Made by a program: the position numbers and the translations under genes. From Bradyrhizobium sp. 1(2017) (lineage in GTDB: Bacteria; Pseudomonadota; Alphaproteobacteria; Rhizobiales; Xanthobacteraceae), in contig NZ_CP050022.2 of NCBI RefSeq assembly GCF_011602485.2, forward strand, positions 3,368,001 to 3,432,000: a stretch of 64,000 nucleotides of DNA, in the 5' to 3' direction. The notes below the pieces were generated by a model. The model was not told the DNA's origin, did not search any database, and was given only the letters and a program-made list of their open reading frames with translations. This document shows, one piece after another, positions 27,949 through 38,093 of the stretch. How positions within the stretch are numbered: the first letter of the stretch is position 1; each line of letters begins with the position of its first letter.

Positions 27949-28776
27949 ATGGCCAAGAAGAAACGCGGCGGCGCACATGGAGGCCACGGCTGGTTCGTGA
28001 CCTTCGCGGACCTGATGGCGTTGCTGCTGGCGTTCTTCGTGATGCTGGTCGCGTTCTCCACCCAGGACGCACAGAAGCTGAAGATCGTCGCCGGTTCGAT
28101 GCGCGAGGCGTTCGGCGTGCAGACCGAAGCACGCTATTCCGGCATCGTCGAGTCCGATGGCTTGCCGACCCGTCCGCGGTTGAAGAACGTCGATCACATC
28201 CAGCCCGAGGATGCCTCCAACACGCCGACGCCGGACCAGGAGGATCGCGACAAGACCTCCGGCGCGAAGATCAAGGTCGACCGCAATTTTGCGCTCGCCG
28301 CCGCTTCGCTGCGCCAGGCCTTGCAGGACATGCCGGAACTGACGGAGATGTCCAAGCACATCATGTTCGAGGAGACCAAGCAGGGTCTCAACCTCGAGAT
28401 CGTGGATCAGGATGGCCGCTCGATGTTCGCCGACGGCTCCAAGGTGCCTTACGACCGCACCCGCCGCCTGATCGAGAAGCTTGCGATTCCGCTCAAGGCG
28501 ACGCCGCTGCGCGTTTCCATCGCCGGCCACACCGCGGCGGGCTTCGTGCCGACCCGCAGCGAGTACGGCGCCTTCGATCTGTCGGCCGACCGGGCCAATG
28601 CCGTGCGCCAGATACTCGAACGCCAGGGCCTGCCGCCGTCGCACATCTTCGCCGTCTCCGGCAAGGCGGACACCCAGCCGCTGTTTCCGGACGATCCCTC
28701 GCTTGCAGCCAACCGGCGGGTGACCATCACCTTGATGCGTGAAGATCCTCCGCTGCCGCCAAATCTGAAACCCTGA
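27949..28776 (+). CDS. motB: Flagellar motor stator protein MotB
   Basis: A 275-residue stator subunit. A single N-terminal transmembrane helix (FADLMALLLAFFVMLVAFS) carries the ion-binding Asp21. The C-terminal OmpA-like peptidoglycan-binding domain is seen in RVSIAGHTAAG and LSADRANAVRQIL. The linker between residues 45 and 120 is long and charged, which fits a plug region. It partners with MotA upstream; the ion used (H+ or Na+) cannot be decided from sequence. Confidence 0.93.
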   Translation: MAKKKRGGAHGGHGWFVTFADLMALLLAFFVMLVAFSTQDAQKLKIVAGSMREAFGVQTEARYSGIVESDGLPTRPRLKNVDHIQPEDASNTPTPDQEDRDKTSGAKIKVDRNFALAAASLRQALQDMPELTEMSKHIMFEETKQGLNLEIVDQDGRSMFADGSKVPYDRTRRLIEKLAIPLKATPLRVSIAGHTAAGFVPTRSEYGAFDLSADRANAVRQILERQGLPPSHIFAVSGKADTQPLFPDDPSLAANRRVTITLMREDPPLPPNLKP

Positions 28777-28948
28777 CGGTCTTGCATTACCATCTTACCT
28801 GAGGCATGTCGTCGCGCTGGCGATGAACGTTGCTACGGTGTCACAGCTTCTGTCTCGGCGGCTGCTATGGTGATGGGCCGTTGACAGGCGCGGCGGAAAC
28901 GTCAAAAGGCGCCGGATCGAATTCAGGGACGAAACGTTTTCCACCCCC

Positions 28949-30850
28949 ATGACGGCGAGCATCTCATCGACCGAGACCCAGGACGGGCAACCGGTCACAT
29001 CAGGTTTTTGGGCCCTCACGCTCGGGAGCATCGGTGTCGTCTTCGGCGATATCGGCACCTCGCCGCTCTATGCATTCCACGAGGCCGTCAAGGGCGCGGC
29101 TCATGGCGAGCCTGTCTCGCGGGTCATCGTGCTCGGCGTGCTCTCGCTGATCCTGTGGGCGCTGCTGATCGTCGTCACCGCCAAATATGTCCTGCTGCTG
29201 CTGCGCGCCGACAATAACGGGGAGGGCGGCACACTCTCGCTGATGGCGCTCGGCCAGCGCGCGCTCGGGCGACGAAGCTGGGTCTTGCTCGCGCTCGGCG
29301 TCGTCGGCGCATCCATGTTCATCGGCGATTCCATGATCACGCCGGCGATCTCGGTGCTCTCGGCGGTCCAGGGTCTCAAGCTCGCGACTCCCGCGTTCGA
29401 GCACTATGTGGTGCCGCTCACCGTCCTCATCCTCGCGCTGCTGTTCGCGGTCCAGAGCAAGGGGACCGCGCTGGTGGCCTCGGCCTTCGGGCCGGTGATG
29501 GTGGTGTGGTTCGCCGTCATCGCGGTGATGGGCGCCGTCCACATCGCCGATGACCCCACCGTGCTGGCGGCGATCAATCCCTATTACGCGGTGCAGTTCG
29601 TGCTGTCGCACGGCACGATTGGCCTCGTGACGCTGGGCGCCGTGTTCCTAGCGGTGACCGGGGGCGAGGCGCTTTATGCCGATCTCGGCCATTTCGGCCG
29701 CAAGCCGATCCAGTCGGCCTGGATGTTCTTCGTGCTGCCCGCGCTCCTGGTCAATTATTTCGGGCAGGGCGCGCTGGTGCTGTCCGATCCAAGCGCGATC
29801 GAGCATTCCTTCTATCGCATGGTGCCTGAAAGTCTGGTGCTGCCGCTGGTCGGCCTTGCCACCGCCGCGACCGTGATCGCGAGCCAGGCGGTGATCACCG
29901 GCGCCTATTCGCTGGTCTATCAGGCGGTGCAGCTCGGCCTGCTTCCGCGCTTCGAGGTGCGCTACACCTCCGAGACTCACGCCGGCCAGATCTATCTGCC
30001 GCGCGTGAACCGGCTGCTGTTGATCGGCGTGATGCTGCTGGTGCTCCTGTTCCACACACCCAGCAATCTGGCTTCGGCCTATGGTATCGCGGTCTCCACC
30101 ACCATGGTCGCCGACGGCATCATGGGCTTCGTCGTGATCTGGAAGTTGTGGAACTGGCGCGCTGCCACGGCTGCGGCCGTGATCGTGCCCTTCGTCGTCG
30201 TCGACCTGAGCTTCTTCAGCGCCAATCTGCTCAAGCTGCTCGAGGGCGCCTGGGTGCCGCTGCTGTTTGGCATTGCCATGGCAGGGACGATCTGGACCTG
30301 GCGGAAGGGTTCGGCAATCCTGATCCAGAAGACGCGTCGGATCGAGGTGCCGCTGGACGATCTGATCCGGAGCCTGGAGAAGCGGCCCCCGCATATCGTC
30401 AAGGGCACCGCGGTGTTCCTCACCAGCGATCCCGCTTTCGTGCCGACCGCGCTGCTGCACAATTTGAAGCACAACAAGGTGCTGCACGAGCACAACGTGA
30501 TCCTGACAATAGAGACCGCGCAGACGCCGCGGGTCGATCTGTCGGAGCGGTTCCGCATGGAGAAGATCAGCGAGAAGTTCTCGAAAGTCCGCCTGCGCTT
30601 CGGCTACATGGAGCAACCGAACGTGCCGAAGGCGCTCGCGATCGCGCGCAAGCAGGGCTGGCAGTTCGACATCATGTCGACGTCGTTCTTCGTGTCGCGC
30701 AGGTCGCTGAAGGCTTCGGCGCAATCGGGCATGCCGTTGTGGCAGGACCACATCTTCATCGCGCTCAGTCGGTCCGCTAATGATGCCACCGACTATTTCC
30801 AGATCCCCACCGGGCGCGTGGTTGAAGTCGGGACCCAGGTCACCATCTAG
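28949..30850 (+). CDS. kup: KUP-family potassium uptake protein (copy 1)
   Basis: A 633-residue potassium/proton symporter with about 12 transmembrane helices and a C-terminal cytoplasmic domain. The signature [18 protein letters not shown] is at the N-terminus, followed by [16 protein letters not shown]. It takes up K+ at low pH or low turgor. A second, closely similar kup lies 140 bases downstream on the same strand, so this is a tandem duplication with probable separate promoters. Confidence 0.94.
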   Translation: MTASISSTETQDGQPVTSGFWALTLGSIGVVFGDIGTSPLYAFHEAVKGAAHGEPVSRVIVLGVLSLILWALLIVVTAKYVLLLLRADNNGEGGTLSLMALGQRALGRRSWVLLALGVVGASMFIGDSMITPAISVLSAVQGLKLATPAFEHYVVPLTVLILALLFAVQSKGTALVASAFGPVMVVWFAVIAVMGAVHIADDPTVLAAINPYYAVQFVLSHGTIGLVTLGAVFLAVTGGEALYADLGHFGRKPIQSAWMFFVLPALLVNYFGQGALVLSDPSAIEHSFYRMVPESLVLPLVGLATAATVIASQAVITGAYSLVYQAVQLGLLPRFEVRYTSETHAGQIYLPRVNRLLLIGVMLLVLLFHTPSNLASAYGIAVSTTMVADGIMGFVVIWKLWNWRAATAAAVIVPFVVVDLSFFSANLLKLLEGAWVPLLFGIAMAGTIWTWRKGSAILIQKTRRIEVPLDDLIRSLEKRPPHIVKGTAVFLTSDPAFVPTALLHNLKHNKVLHEHNVILTIETAQTPRVDLSERFRMEKISEKFSKVRLRFGYMEQPNVPKALAIARKQGWQFDIMSTSFFVSRRSLKASAQSGMPLWQDHIFIALSRSANDATDYFQIPTGRVVEVGTQVTI

Positions 30851-30991
30851 AACGCAACTGCCATAGCCATGCAAATATGCATGGCTAAGCTCCAGAATCG
30901 GGCTAGGCTATGCCGGCAGCGCAGGACTATAAGCCGCGCGCCCTTTCTGCCATTGTGCAGTGAAGCATTTTAGAGGCCACCAGGCTCTCCC

Positions 30992-32920
30992 ATGACAAGC
31001 GACGTAGTGATTACCGCCCCGGAAACGGCGGCGGCCAATGGGCATGGCGAGGCCCACACCACCGCCCGTTTCGGTGCGCTGACCCTTGGCAGCATCGGTG
31101 TGGTCTACGGCGATATCGGCACCAGCCCGCTCTACGCGTTCCGCGAAGCGGTGATGGCCGCCTCGGGCCCCGAAGGCGCGCCCACGCCGGCAGCCGTTCT
31201 CGGCGTGGTTTCCCTCATCCTTTGGGCGCTCATCGTCGTGGTGACGCTCAAATATGTCGTCATCCTGCTCCGCGCCGACAACAACGGCGAGGGCGGCACG
31301 CTCGCGTTGATGGCCTTGGCCCAGCGCGCCGTCGGCACCGGAGGTGCCACCGTCGTCCTGCTCGGAATCATCTCAGGTGCGCTGTTCTACGGCGATGCCG
31401 TGATCACGCCGGCGCTGTCGGTGCTGTCGGCGATTGAGGGCATGAAGGACGTCACATTACGGTTCGAGCCTTATATCGTTCCCCTGACCGTCGTGATCCT
31501 GGTCGCCCTGTTCGCGGTGCAATCCCGCGGTACCGCCCGCGTTGCCGCGTTCTTCGGTCCGATCATGTGCGTCTGGTTCGCGGTGCTCGCGGCCGCCGCG
31601 ATCCACCCGATCATCGAGCAGCCGCAGGTGCTGTACGCGCTGAACCCGCTCTACGCCGTGTCGTTCATGCTTCACCACGGCGTCATCGGCTTCGTGACGC
31701 TGGGCGCGGTGTTCCTGGCCGTCACGGGCGCCGAGGCGCTCTATGCCGACCTCGGCCATTTCGGCAAGCGGCCGATCCAGACCGCCTGGCTGCTCATCGT
31801 GCTGCCGTCGCTGGCGCTGAACTATCTGGGGCAGGGGGCGCTCGTGCTCGGCGATCCCGGCGCGATCGTCAGCCCGTTCTTCCAGCTGTTCCCGCAAGGA
31901 TTCTTCCGTGGCTGCATGGTTGTGCTCGCCACCATGGCGACCGTCATCGCCAGCCAGGCAGTCATCACCGGCGCCTATTCGCTAACGCGTCAGGCGATCC
32001 AGCTCGGACTGCTGCCGCGCTTCGAAATTCGCCATACGTCCGAAGCCCATTCCGGCCAGATCTTCATCCCGCGCATCAACCAGCTTTTGCTGCTTGCCGT
32101 GGTGCTGCTGGTGCTGCTGTTTCGCTCCTCCAGTGCGCTGGCATCCGCCTACGGCATCTCCGTCACCGGCACCATGGTGGTCACGGCGATGATGGGCTTT
32201 GTCGTGGTCTGGAAGGTGTGGCGGTGGTCGCCAATTGCGGCCGCGGCCCTGATTGCGCCGTTCCTGTTCCTCGATCTGACTTTTCTTACCGCCAACCTGC
32301 TCAAGGTGGTCGAGGGCGGCTGGGTGCCCCTGGCCCTCGGCGCGCTGATGATCATCCTGATGTACACGTGGCGGCGCGGCAGCCGGCTGCTGTTCGAGAA
32401 GTCGCGCAAGCTCGAGTTCCCGCTCGCCGACCTCGTGGCCATGCTGGAGAAGCGGCCGCCGCAGCGCGTGCCCGGCACCGCCGTGTTCCTGACCTCGGAC
32501 CCGCTCAGCGCGCCCACCGCGCTGATGCATAGTCTGAAACACTACAAGGTGCTGCATGAGAAGAACGTCATTCTCACCATCGAGACCGCCCAGACCCCGC
32601 GGATCGACCCGGGCGAGCGGGTGAGGCTGGAGCAGATCTCACCGACCTTCTCCAAGGTGACGCTGAAGTTCGGCTTCATGGAATCGCCCAACGTGCCGAA
32701 GGCGCTGGCGATCGCCCGCAAGCTCGGTTGGCAGTTCGACATCATGTCGACCTCATTCTTCCTGTCGCGGAGGGCGCTGAAGCCGGCGGCCCATTCCGGC
32801 ATGCCGCGCTGGCAGGACCGGCTGTTCATCTCGCTGAGCCGCTCGGCGAACGATGCCACCGACTATTTCCAGATCCCCTCCGGCCGTGTCGTCGAGGTGG
32901 GAACGCAGGTGACGATCTGA
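30992..32920 (+). CDS. kup: KUP-family potassium uptake protein (copy 2)
   Basis: A 642-residue paralogue of the adjacent kup, with the same topology. The signature is [18 protein letters not shown], then [18 protein letters not shown], and both copies end in the same DATDYFQIP...[11 protein letters not shown] pattern. The first ~30 residues are unlike copy 1 and more polar. The most different stretches appear to be the N-terminus and a few loops, so the copies likely differ in regulation or affinity. Confidence 0.94.
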   Translation: MTSDVVITAPETAAANGHGEAHTTARFGALTLGSIGVVYGDIGTSPLYAFREAVMAASGPEGAPTPAAVLGVVSLILWALIVVVTLKYVVILLRADNNGEGGTLALMALAQRAVGTGGATVVLLGIISGALFYGDAVITPALSVLSAIEGMKDVTLRFEPYIVPLTVVILVALFAVQSRGTARVAAFFGPIMCVWFAVLAAAAIHPIIEQPQVLYALNPLYAVSFMLHHGVIGFVTLGAVFLAVTGAEALYADLGHFGKRPIQTAWLLIVLPSLALNYLGQGALVLGDPGAIVSPFFQLFPQGFFRGCMVVLATMATVIASQAVITGAYSLTRQAIQLGLLPRFEIRHTSEAHSGQIFIPRINQLLLLAVVLLVLLFRSSSALASAYGISVTGTMVVTAMMGFVVVWKVWRWSPIAAAALIAPFLFLDLTFLTANLLKVVEGGWVPLALGALMIILMYTWRRGSRLLFEKSRKLEFPLADLVAMLEKRPPQRVPGTAVFLTSDPLSAPTALMHSLKHYKVLHEKNVILTIETAQTPRIDPGERVRLEQISPTFSKVTLKFGFMESPNVPKALAIARKLGWQFDIMSTSFFLSRRALKPAAHSGMPRWQDRLFISLSRSANDATDYFQIPSGRVVEVGTQVTI

Positions 32921-33079
32921 TCGTCCATTTGGTGATCGCACTTCAAGTCGCTGCGATTTAGCTTTAACTTACGCCGCGCGGCTCAAGCCTTTGTAGCGCT
33001 TGATTTTCGCGTCCCGAGAGGCGAGGTTGCGCGCCGGCCGGGATCGCCCCGGCCGACAGGCGCGACGTTGGAGGATGAT

Positions 33080-33406
33080 GTGGCGAACCAGGTACAAGAT
33101 CTGACCCCGGACGAGGTCTCCAAGGGTGTCGAGGAAGGCCGCTATCTGCTCGTCGACGTCCGCGAGCCGAACGAGGTCGAGGCCGAGGCCTATCCCTACG
33201 GCGTCGTGGTGCCGCTCTCGACTTTCGATCCCAAGGCGATCCCGGATCCGCAAGGCAAGCAGGTTGTGTTCGCCTGCCGCTCGGGCAAGCGCTCGGTGAC
33301 GGCCTCGCTGGCGGCGCAGGCGGCGGGCCTGCCTTACGACAAGCACCTCGCCGGCGGCATGCTCGGCTGGAAGGCGGCCGGACTTCCCAGCAAGGTCGGT
33401 GGCTGA
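33080..33406 (+). CDS. Rhodanese-like domain protein
   Basis: A 108-residue single rhodanese domain. The catalytic loop is VFACRSGKRSV with the active Cys, preceded by LLVDVREPNEVEAEAYPYG. GTG 33080 is chosen because GGAGG lies five bases upstream. Such proteins transfer sulfur from thiosulfate or persulfide to acceptors, or act in redox signalling. It is followed after eight bases by an aminotransferase gene, so the two are probably cotranscribed. Confidence 0.88.
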   Translation: MANQVQDLTPDEVSKGVEEGRYLLVDVREPNEVEAEAYPYGVVVPLSTFDPKAIPDPQGKQVVFACRSGKRSVTASLAAQAAGLPYDKHLAGGMLGWKAAGLPSKVGG

Positions 33407-33414
33407 TCCGGCCG

Positions 33415-34593
33415 ATGTCCAAAAGCTCGTCCCTGAACAAGGTCTTCGCCGACCTTCCCGTCACCATCTTCGAGGCGATGTCGCAGGCCGCGCGCGACAA
33501 CAATGCCATCAATCTCGGCCAGGGTTTCCCCGACGATCCCGGGCCCGAGGACATCCGCCGCGCCGCGGCCGAGGCCTCGCTGAACGGCTACAACCAGTAT
33601 CCATCGATGATGGGCCTGCCGGAACTGCGTCAGGCCATCGCGACCCACTACGGCCATTGGCACGGCCTCAAGCTCGATCCGATGAGCGAGGTGATGGTGA
33701 CCTCCGGCGGCACCGAGGCGCTGACCTCGGCGATCCTCGCGGTGGTTCAGCCCGGCGACGAGGTGGTCTGCTTCCAGCCGGTTTATGATTCCTATCTGCC
33801 GATCATCCGGCAGGCCGGCGGCATTCCGCGCCTCGTCCGGCTCGAGCCACCGCACTGGCGGCTGAATGAGGATATGCTGAAAAGCGTCTTCAACTCAAAG
33901 ACCAAGGCGGTGCTCTTCAACAATCCTCTGAATCCGTCGGCGGTGGTCTATCCGCGCGAGGATCTCGAACTGCTCGCGCGCTACTGCCAGGAGTTCGACG
34001 CCATCGCGATCTGCGACGAGGTCTGGGAGCACGTCACCTTCGACGAGCACAAGCACATCCCGCTGATCACCATCCCCGGCATGCGCGACCGCACCATCAA
34101 GGTCGGCTCGGCCGGCAAGATCTTCTCGCTGACGGGCTGGAAGATCGGCTTCGTCTGTGCCGCGCCGCCGCTCTTGCGCGTCGCCGCCAAGGTGCACCAG
34201 TTCCTGACCTTCACCACCGCACCGAACCTGCAGGCCGCCGTCGCCTACGGCCTCGGCAAGTCCGACGACTACTTCCTGTCGATGCGCAAGGACCTGACGC
34301 GGAGCAGGGACCGCCTGACCAAGGGCCTCGAAAGCCTCGGCTTCCCCGTGCTGAAGTCGCAAGGAACCTACTTCCTCACCGTCGACCTGTCGCCGCTCGG
34401 GCTCAACGAGAGCGACACCGAGTTCTGCTGGCGGATCGTGAAGGACTACAAGGTCGCGGCGATCCCGGTGTCGGCCTTCTACGAGCAGGATCCCGTGACT
34501 TCGGTGGTGCGCTTCTGCTTTGCCAAGAAGGACGAGACCCTCGACACCGCACTGGAACGGTTGTCGGACGCGGTGCGCGGGCGGAAGAGGTAG
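33415..34593 (+). CDS. PLP-dependent aminotransferase, class I/II
   Basis: A 392-residue fold type I aminotransferase. The N-terminal NLGQGFPDDPGPEDIRRAA and LNGYNQYPSMMGLPELRQA are typical of the kynurenine / methionine (YbdL-like) aminotransferase branch. The PLP lysine is in KVGSAGKIFSLTGWKIGF and the preceding Asp in ICDEVWEHVTFD. The likely amino donors are aromatic amino acids, kynurenine or methionine. The neighbours (rhodanese and polyamine-binding protein) do not settle the pathway. Confidence 0.9.
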   Translation: MSKSSSLNKVFADLPVTIFEAMSQAARDNNAINLGQGFPDDPGPEDIRRAAAEASLNGYNQYPSMMGLPELRQAIATHYGHWHGLKLDPMSEVMVTSGGTEALTSAILAVVQPGDEVVCFQPVYDSYLPIIRQAGGIPRLVRLEPPHWRLNEDMLKSVFNSKTKAVLFNNPLNPSAVVYPREDLELLARYCQEFDAIAICDEVWEHVTFDEHKHIPLITIPGMRDRTIKVGSAGKIFSLTGWKIGFVCAAPPLLRVAAKVHQFLTFTTAPNLQAAVAYGLGKSDDYFLSMRKDLTRSRDRLTKGLESLGFPVLKSQGTYFLTVDLSPLGLNESDTEFCWRIVKDYKVAAIPVSAFYEQDPVTSVVRFCFAKKDETLDTALERLSDAVRGRKR

Positions 34594-34600
34594 ACCTGAG

Positions 34601-35725
34601 ATGACGAACGTCGGCCGCTCCAGGCTTTGCCTCGGTTTTGCAATCGCCGCAGCGCTGACGTTGCTCTCGCCTCGCGCAGGCGCCGAGGAGCGGGTCGTCA
34701 ACTTCTACAACTGGTCCAACTACATCGCGCCTGACGTCCTTGAGGCCTTCACCAAGGAGACCGGCATCAAGGTGGTCTACGACACCTTTGATGCCAACGA
34801 GACGCTGGAGACGCGCCTGATGGCCGGCAAGTCCGGCTACGACGTCGTGGTGCCCACGGCCTATTTCCTGCAGCGCCAGATCAAGGCCAACATCTTCCAG
34901 AAGCTCGACAAGTCGAAGCTGCCGAACCTCGCCAACGCTTGGCCGATGGTGACGAAGAATCTCGCGACCTACGATCCCGGCAACGACTTCGCCGCCAACT
35001 ACATGTGGGGCACCACGGGCATCGGCTACAACGTCGCCAAGCTGAAGCAGATCCTCGGGGCCGACGCCAAGATCGACAGCTGGGACATCGTCTTCAAGCC
35101 GGAAAACCTTTCCAAGTTCAAAGATTGCGGCGTGCACATGCTCGACTCCGCCGACGACATCTTTCCCGCAGCGCTGAACTATCTCGGGCTCGATCCGAAC
35201 TCGACCAAGCAGGCCGACCTCGAGAAGGCCGCTGATGCCGTCGCCAAGGTCCGCCCGTCCGTGCGCAAGTTCCACTCGTCAGAATACCTGAGCGCGCTCG
35301 CGACCGGCGAGATCTGCTTCGTGGTCGGCTGGTCCGGCGACATCATGCAAGCCCGCGCCCGCGCGGCGGAGGCCAAGAAAGACAACAGCAGCGGCGTCGA
35401 GATCGGCTACGCGATTCCGAAGGAGGGCGCGCAGATGTTCTTCGACAATCTCGCGATCCCTGCGGATGCAAAGAACGTCAAGGAAGCCTACGAGCTGATC
35501 AACTATCTCTACCGCCCGGATGTCGCCGCCAGGAATTCGAGCTTCCTGTCCTACGCGAGCGGCAACCTCGCCAGCCAGAAGCTGGTCGATCCGAAGATCC
35601 TGAACGACAAGAACATCTATCCGGACGAGGCGACGCTAGCAAAGCTGTTCGTCATCACGGCGCGCGAGCCGGCGACGCAGCGCATCATCAACCGGCTCTG
35701 GACCAAGGTGAAGACGGGAAGGTAG
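34601..35725 (+). CDS. Polyamine ABC transporter substrate-binding protein (PotF-like)
   Basis: A 374-residue periplasmic binding protein. After a signal peptide (LGFAIAAALTLLSPRAGA) it has the PotD/PotF features RVVNFYNWSNYIAPDVL, SGYDVVVPTAYFL and VVGWSGDIMQA, where an aromatic/acidic pocket binds the amines. Putrescine (PotF-like) is more likely than spermidine from the overall pattern. No permease or ATPase genes for it are near, so it is an orphan binding protein or works with a distant transporter. Confidence 0.9.
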   Translation: MTNVGRSRLCLGFAIAAALTLLSPRAGAEERVVNFYNWSNYIAPDVLEAFTKETGIKVVYDTFDANETLETRLMAGKSGYDVVVPTAYFLQRQIKANIFQKLDKSKLPNLANAWPMVTKNLATYDPGNDFAANYMWGTTGIGYNVAKLKQILGADAKIDSWDIVFKPENLSKFKDCGVHMLDSADDIFPAALNYLGLDPNSTKQADLEKAADAVAKVRPSVRKFHSSEYLSALATGEICFVVGWSGDIMQARARAAEAKKDNSSGVEIGYAIPKEGAQMFFDNLAIPADAKNVKEAYELINYLYRPDVAARNSSFLSYASGNLASQKLVDPKILNDKNIYPDEATLAKLFVITAREPATQRIINRLWTKVKTGR

Positions 35726-35737
35726 AGGTACACTCGC

Positions 35738-35823
35738 GTCATTGCTAGCTAAGCGAAACAATCCAGAATCTTTCCGCGGAGGCGCTCTGGATTGCTTCGT
35801 CGCTTCGCTCCTCACAATGACGG
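35738..35823. repeat. Intergenic inverted repeat
   Basis: Arms GCGAAACAATCCAGA (35753-35767) and TCTGGATTGCTTCG (35786-35799) face each other, followed by a GC-rich tail ending CACAATGACGG. The arrangement resembles the palindromic elements frequent between genes in Bradyrhizobium genomes. It lies between the convergent polyamine-binding-protein and lpxXL genes. Confidence 0.7.
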
Positions 35824-35828
35824 AGCAG

Positions 35829-36761
35829 CTACCGCCACCTTCGATGCAGCCACAGCCACTGCTCGGGATGCTCGCGTACCCAGCCTTCGACCACGCTGGT
35901 GATCGCCTGCGTCGTGCCCTGGATGTCGATCTTGCCGTCGGCGTCGCGCACCGGCTTGATCTCCTCGGTGAGCTCGCCGCGAAAGCGGCCGCCGGGCAGG
36001 CGGATGATGCGGACGCCGTGGATCGGGCATTCGATCTGGCGCAAGAGCCGTGCCAGCATCGGGTTGGCGCGGGTCTTGCGGCCGAAGAAGCTGACCTCGA
36101 CGCCGCCGGTCAGATACTGATCGATCAGCATGGCGACGTGCTTGCCGTCCTTCAGCGCCTGCGCGAGCCGCAAGGGCGCATCGCGGCCCGCCGGGATCAG
36201 CGTGCCCATGTTGACCTGGCGCATTTCCTGGATGATGCGGTCGGCAGAGGCGATGTTCGGCCGGCGATAGAGGATCGCGGTATCCAGCCCATGCGCGACG
36301 CCAGCGAGCGCCGGCAATTCCCAATTGGCGAGATGCGCGGCGAAGATCAGCGCCGGCTTACCGTCGTCGCGGATCTGGTCGAACAGCTCGATGCTGCGCG
36401 GCGACAACTCGATCCGGCTCTTCTCGGGGTGATCGCGGTCGTAATTCCAGACGTGGTCGATATGGGCGAATTCGGCGCCGACGCGGCCGAGATTGTCCCA
36501 GACGCCCATCAGGATGCGCTCGATCTCCTCAGGCGATTTTTCCGGAAACGCCGCGGTGAGATTGGCGCGCCCGATGCGGTGCTCGCGCAGGCGCGGCCCG
36601 ATCCGCTTGACGACGCGCGCAAAAAAGTCCGAGGTCCTGCCTGCATCGAAATAGCGCGTGGTGCGCAGCATGCCGACGGTCGCGGCGCCGATCAGGCTTC
36701 CGCCGACCGACTTGGTCACCTCCCGCGCGCGGGCCTTCATCCTCGCAGGAAGCAATTTCAT
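35829..36761 (-). CDS. lpxXL: Lipid A very-long-chain acyltransferase LpxXL
   Basis: A 310-residue LpxL/HtrB-family acyltransferase. The catalytic HX4(D/E) motif is in AAHLANWELPALAG, and the conserved RRP and PMLARLLRQ segments are present. The last steps of lipid A assembly occur at the inner membrane. Its position at the end of the acpXL operon identifies it as the enzyme that transfers the very-long-chain hydroxy fatty acid to lipid A. It starts nine bases after fabF1XL. In the Rhizobium cluster I know, an adh2XL gene stands between fabF1XL and lpxXL; it is absent here. Confidence 0.88.
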   Translation of the reverse strand: MKLLPARMKARAREVTKSVGGSLIGAATVGMLRTTRYFDAGRTSDFFARVVKRIGPRLREHRIGRANLTAAFPEKSPEEIERILMGVWDNLGRVGAEFAHIDHVWNYDRDHPEKSRIELSPRSIELFDQIRDDGKPALIFAAHLANWELPALAGVAHGLDTAILYRRPNIASADRIIQEMRQVNMGTLIPAGRDAPLRLAQALKDGKHVAMLIDQYLTGGVEVSFFGRKTRANPMLARLLRQIECPIHGVRIIRLPGGRFRGELTEEIKPVRDADGKIDIQGTTQAITSVVEGWVREHPEQWLWLHRRWR

Positions 36762-36769
36762 GCGACCGG

Positions 36770-38047
36770 TCAGGCCGGTTCGCGGGTCAGGATCAGCGAG
36801 GCGTTCTGGCCGCCGAAGCCGAACGAGTTCGACATCACAGCGGTGACGCGGGCATCGCGGGCCTTGTTGCCGACGACGTCGAACAGGATCGTGGGATCCG
36901 GATTGTCGTAGTTGATCGTCGGCGGGATGCGCTGATGCTCGAGCGTGAGCAGCGAGAAGATCGCCTCGACCGCGCCGGCGGCCGAGATGGTGTGGCCGAC
37001 CATCGACTTGTTGGAGGTGACCGGAATCTTCTGCGCGAGCTCGCCGAACACGGCCGAGGTCGTGTTGAACTCCATCTTGTCGTTCTCGGGCGTCGCGGTG
37101 CCGTGTGCGTTGATGTGGTCGATCTGGTCCGGCGTCATGCCGGCATCGGCCAGCGTCTTGTTCATGCAGCCGATAATCGGCTTCCCATCGGGAGACGAGC
37201 GGGTGCGATGGAAGGAATCGGTGAGCTCGCCGCAGCCGGCGATCACACCGAGGATTTTTGCGCCGCGCGCGGTGGCCGCCTCGTAGCTCTCCAGCACAAG
37301 GGCGCCGGCGCCTTCGGCCATGACGAAGCCGTCGCGATTCTTGGAGAAGGGGCGGGAGGCCGCCTGCGGCGGATCGTTCTGGGTCGACAGCGCCGAGAGC
37401 AGCGAGAAGCGCACCAGCGCTTCCGGATTCACCGTGCCGTCGGTCGCGACGCACAGCGCGGCATCTGTCTCGCCGCGGCGGATCGCCTCGACGCCGAGCT
37501 GGATCGAGGTCGCGCCTGAGGCGCAGGCGGTCGACAGCGAGATCGGCGAGCCCTTGGTGCCAAAGGCCTCGGCGAGATGCGCGGCGACCGAGCCGAACAT
37601 GAAGCGGTGATGATAGGCGGTGTACTTGCCGCCGCCGGAAATGCGCAGCAGATCGTCATAGTTGAATTCGAGCTTGCCGACGGCGCGGCCGAGCTCGCTG
37701 CGCTGCGGCCATTCGACCTCGACCGGTGCGACCGCGAGGAAGAGGGGACCCGGAAAATCGGCCTTGGCACCGATGCCGGCCTGCTCCAGGGCTTCCTCGG
37801 TCACCAGCTCGGCCATCCGTTCGGACAGGGCGGTGGAGGAGAATGGATCGACGCTGACGAAATCGACAGTGCCGGCCATCGTGGTCTTCAGGCCGTCGAC
37901 CGGAAAGCGCGTGATGGTGCGGATGCCGGATTCGCCGGCAACCAGCTTTGCCCAATTGTCGGCCTTGCCGGCGCCGAGCGAGGTCATGATGCCCATGCCG
38001 GTGACGACGACGACGGGACGCCCGAGTTTGTCGCGTGGTGCAGTCAT
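36770..38047 (-). CDS. fabF1XL: Beta-ketoacyl-ACP synthase FabF1XL
   Basis: A 425-residue thiolase-fold condensing enzyme. The full catalytic set is present: Cys in LSTACASGATSIQLG, His in HINAHGTATPENDK, and Lys and His in NKSMVGHTISAAGAVEAI. ATG 38047 has a GGGGGA ribosome site. It elongates the chain bound to AcpXL. Its partner fabF2XL is directly upstream and lacks these residues, so the two may form one elongation unit. Confidence 0.9.
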   Translation of the reverse strand: MTAPRDKLGRPVVVVTGMGIMTSLGAGKADNWAKLVAGESGIRTITRFPVDGLKTTMAGTVDFVSVDPFSSTALSERMAELVTEEALEQAGIGAKADFPGPLFLAVAPVEVEWPQRSELGRAVGKLEFNYDDLLRISGGGKYTAYHHRFMFGSVAAHLAEAFGTKGSPISLSTACASGATSIQLGVEAIRRGETDAALCVATDGTVNPEALVRFSLLSALSTQNDPPQAASRPFSKNRDGFVMAEGAGALVLESYEAATARGAKILGVIAGCGELTDSFHRTRSSPDGKPIIGCMNKTLADAGMTPDQIDHINAHGTATPENDKMEFNTTSAVFGELAQKIPVTSNKSMVGHTISAAGAVEAIFSLLTLEHQRIPPTINYDNPDPTILFDVVGNKARDARVTAVMSNSFGFGGQNASLILTREPA

Positions 38048-38093
38048 GTCGATCCCCCGATAGAGCTTAGCATCCGCCAAAGCGCGACGCGCT

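Noticed and set aside
27142..28776. Flagellar gene cluster
   Set aside because: Only the stator pair motA-motB is present; no structural flagellar or chemotaxis genes occur in the window.
33415..35725. Complete polyamine transport operon
   Set aside because: Only the substrate-binding gene is present; no potG, potH or potI homologue is found around it.
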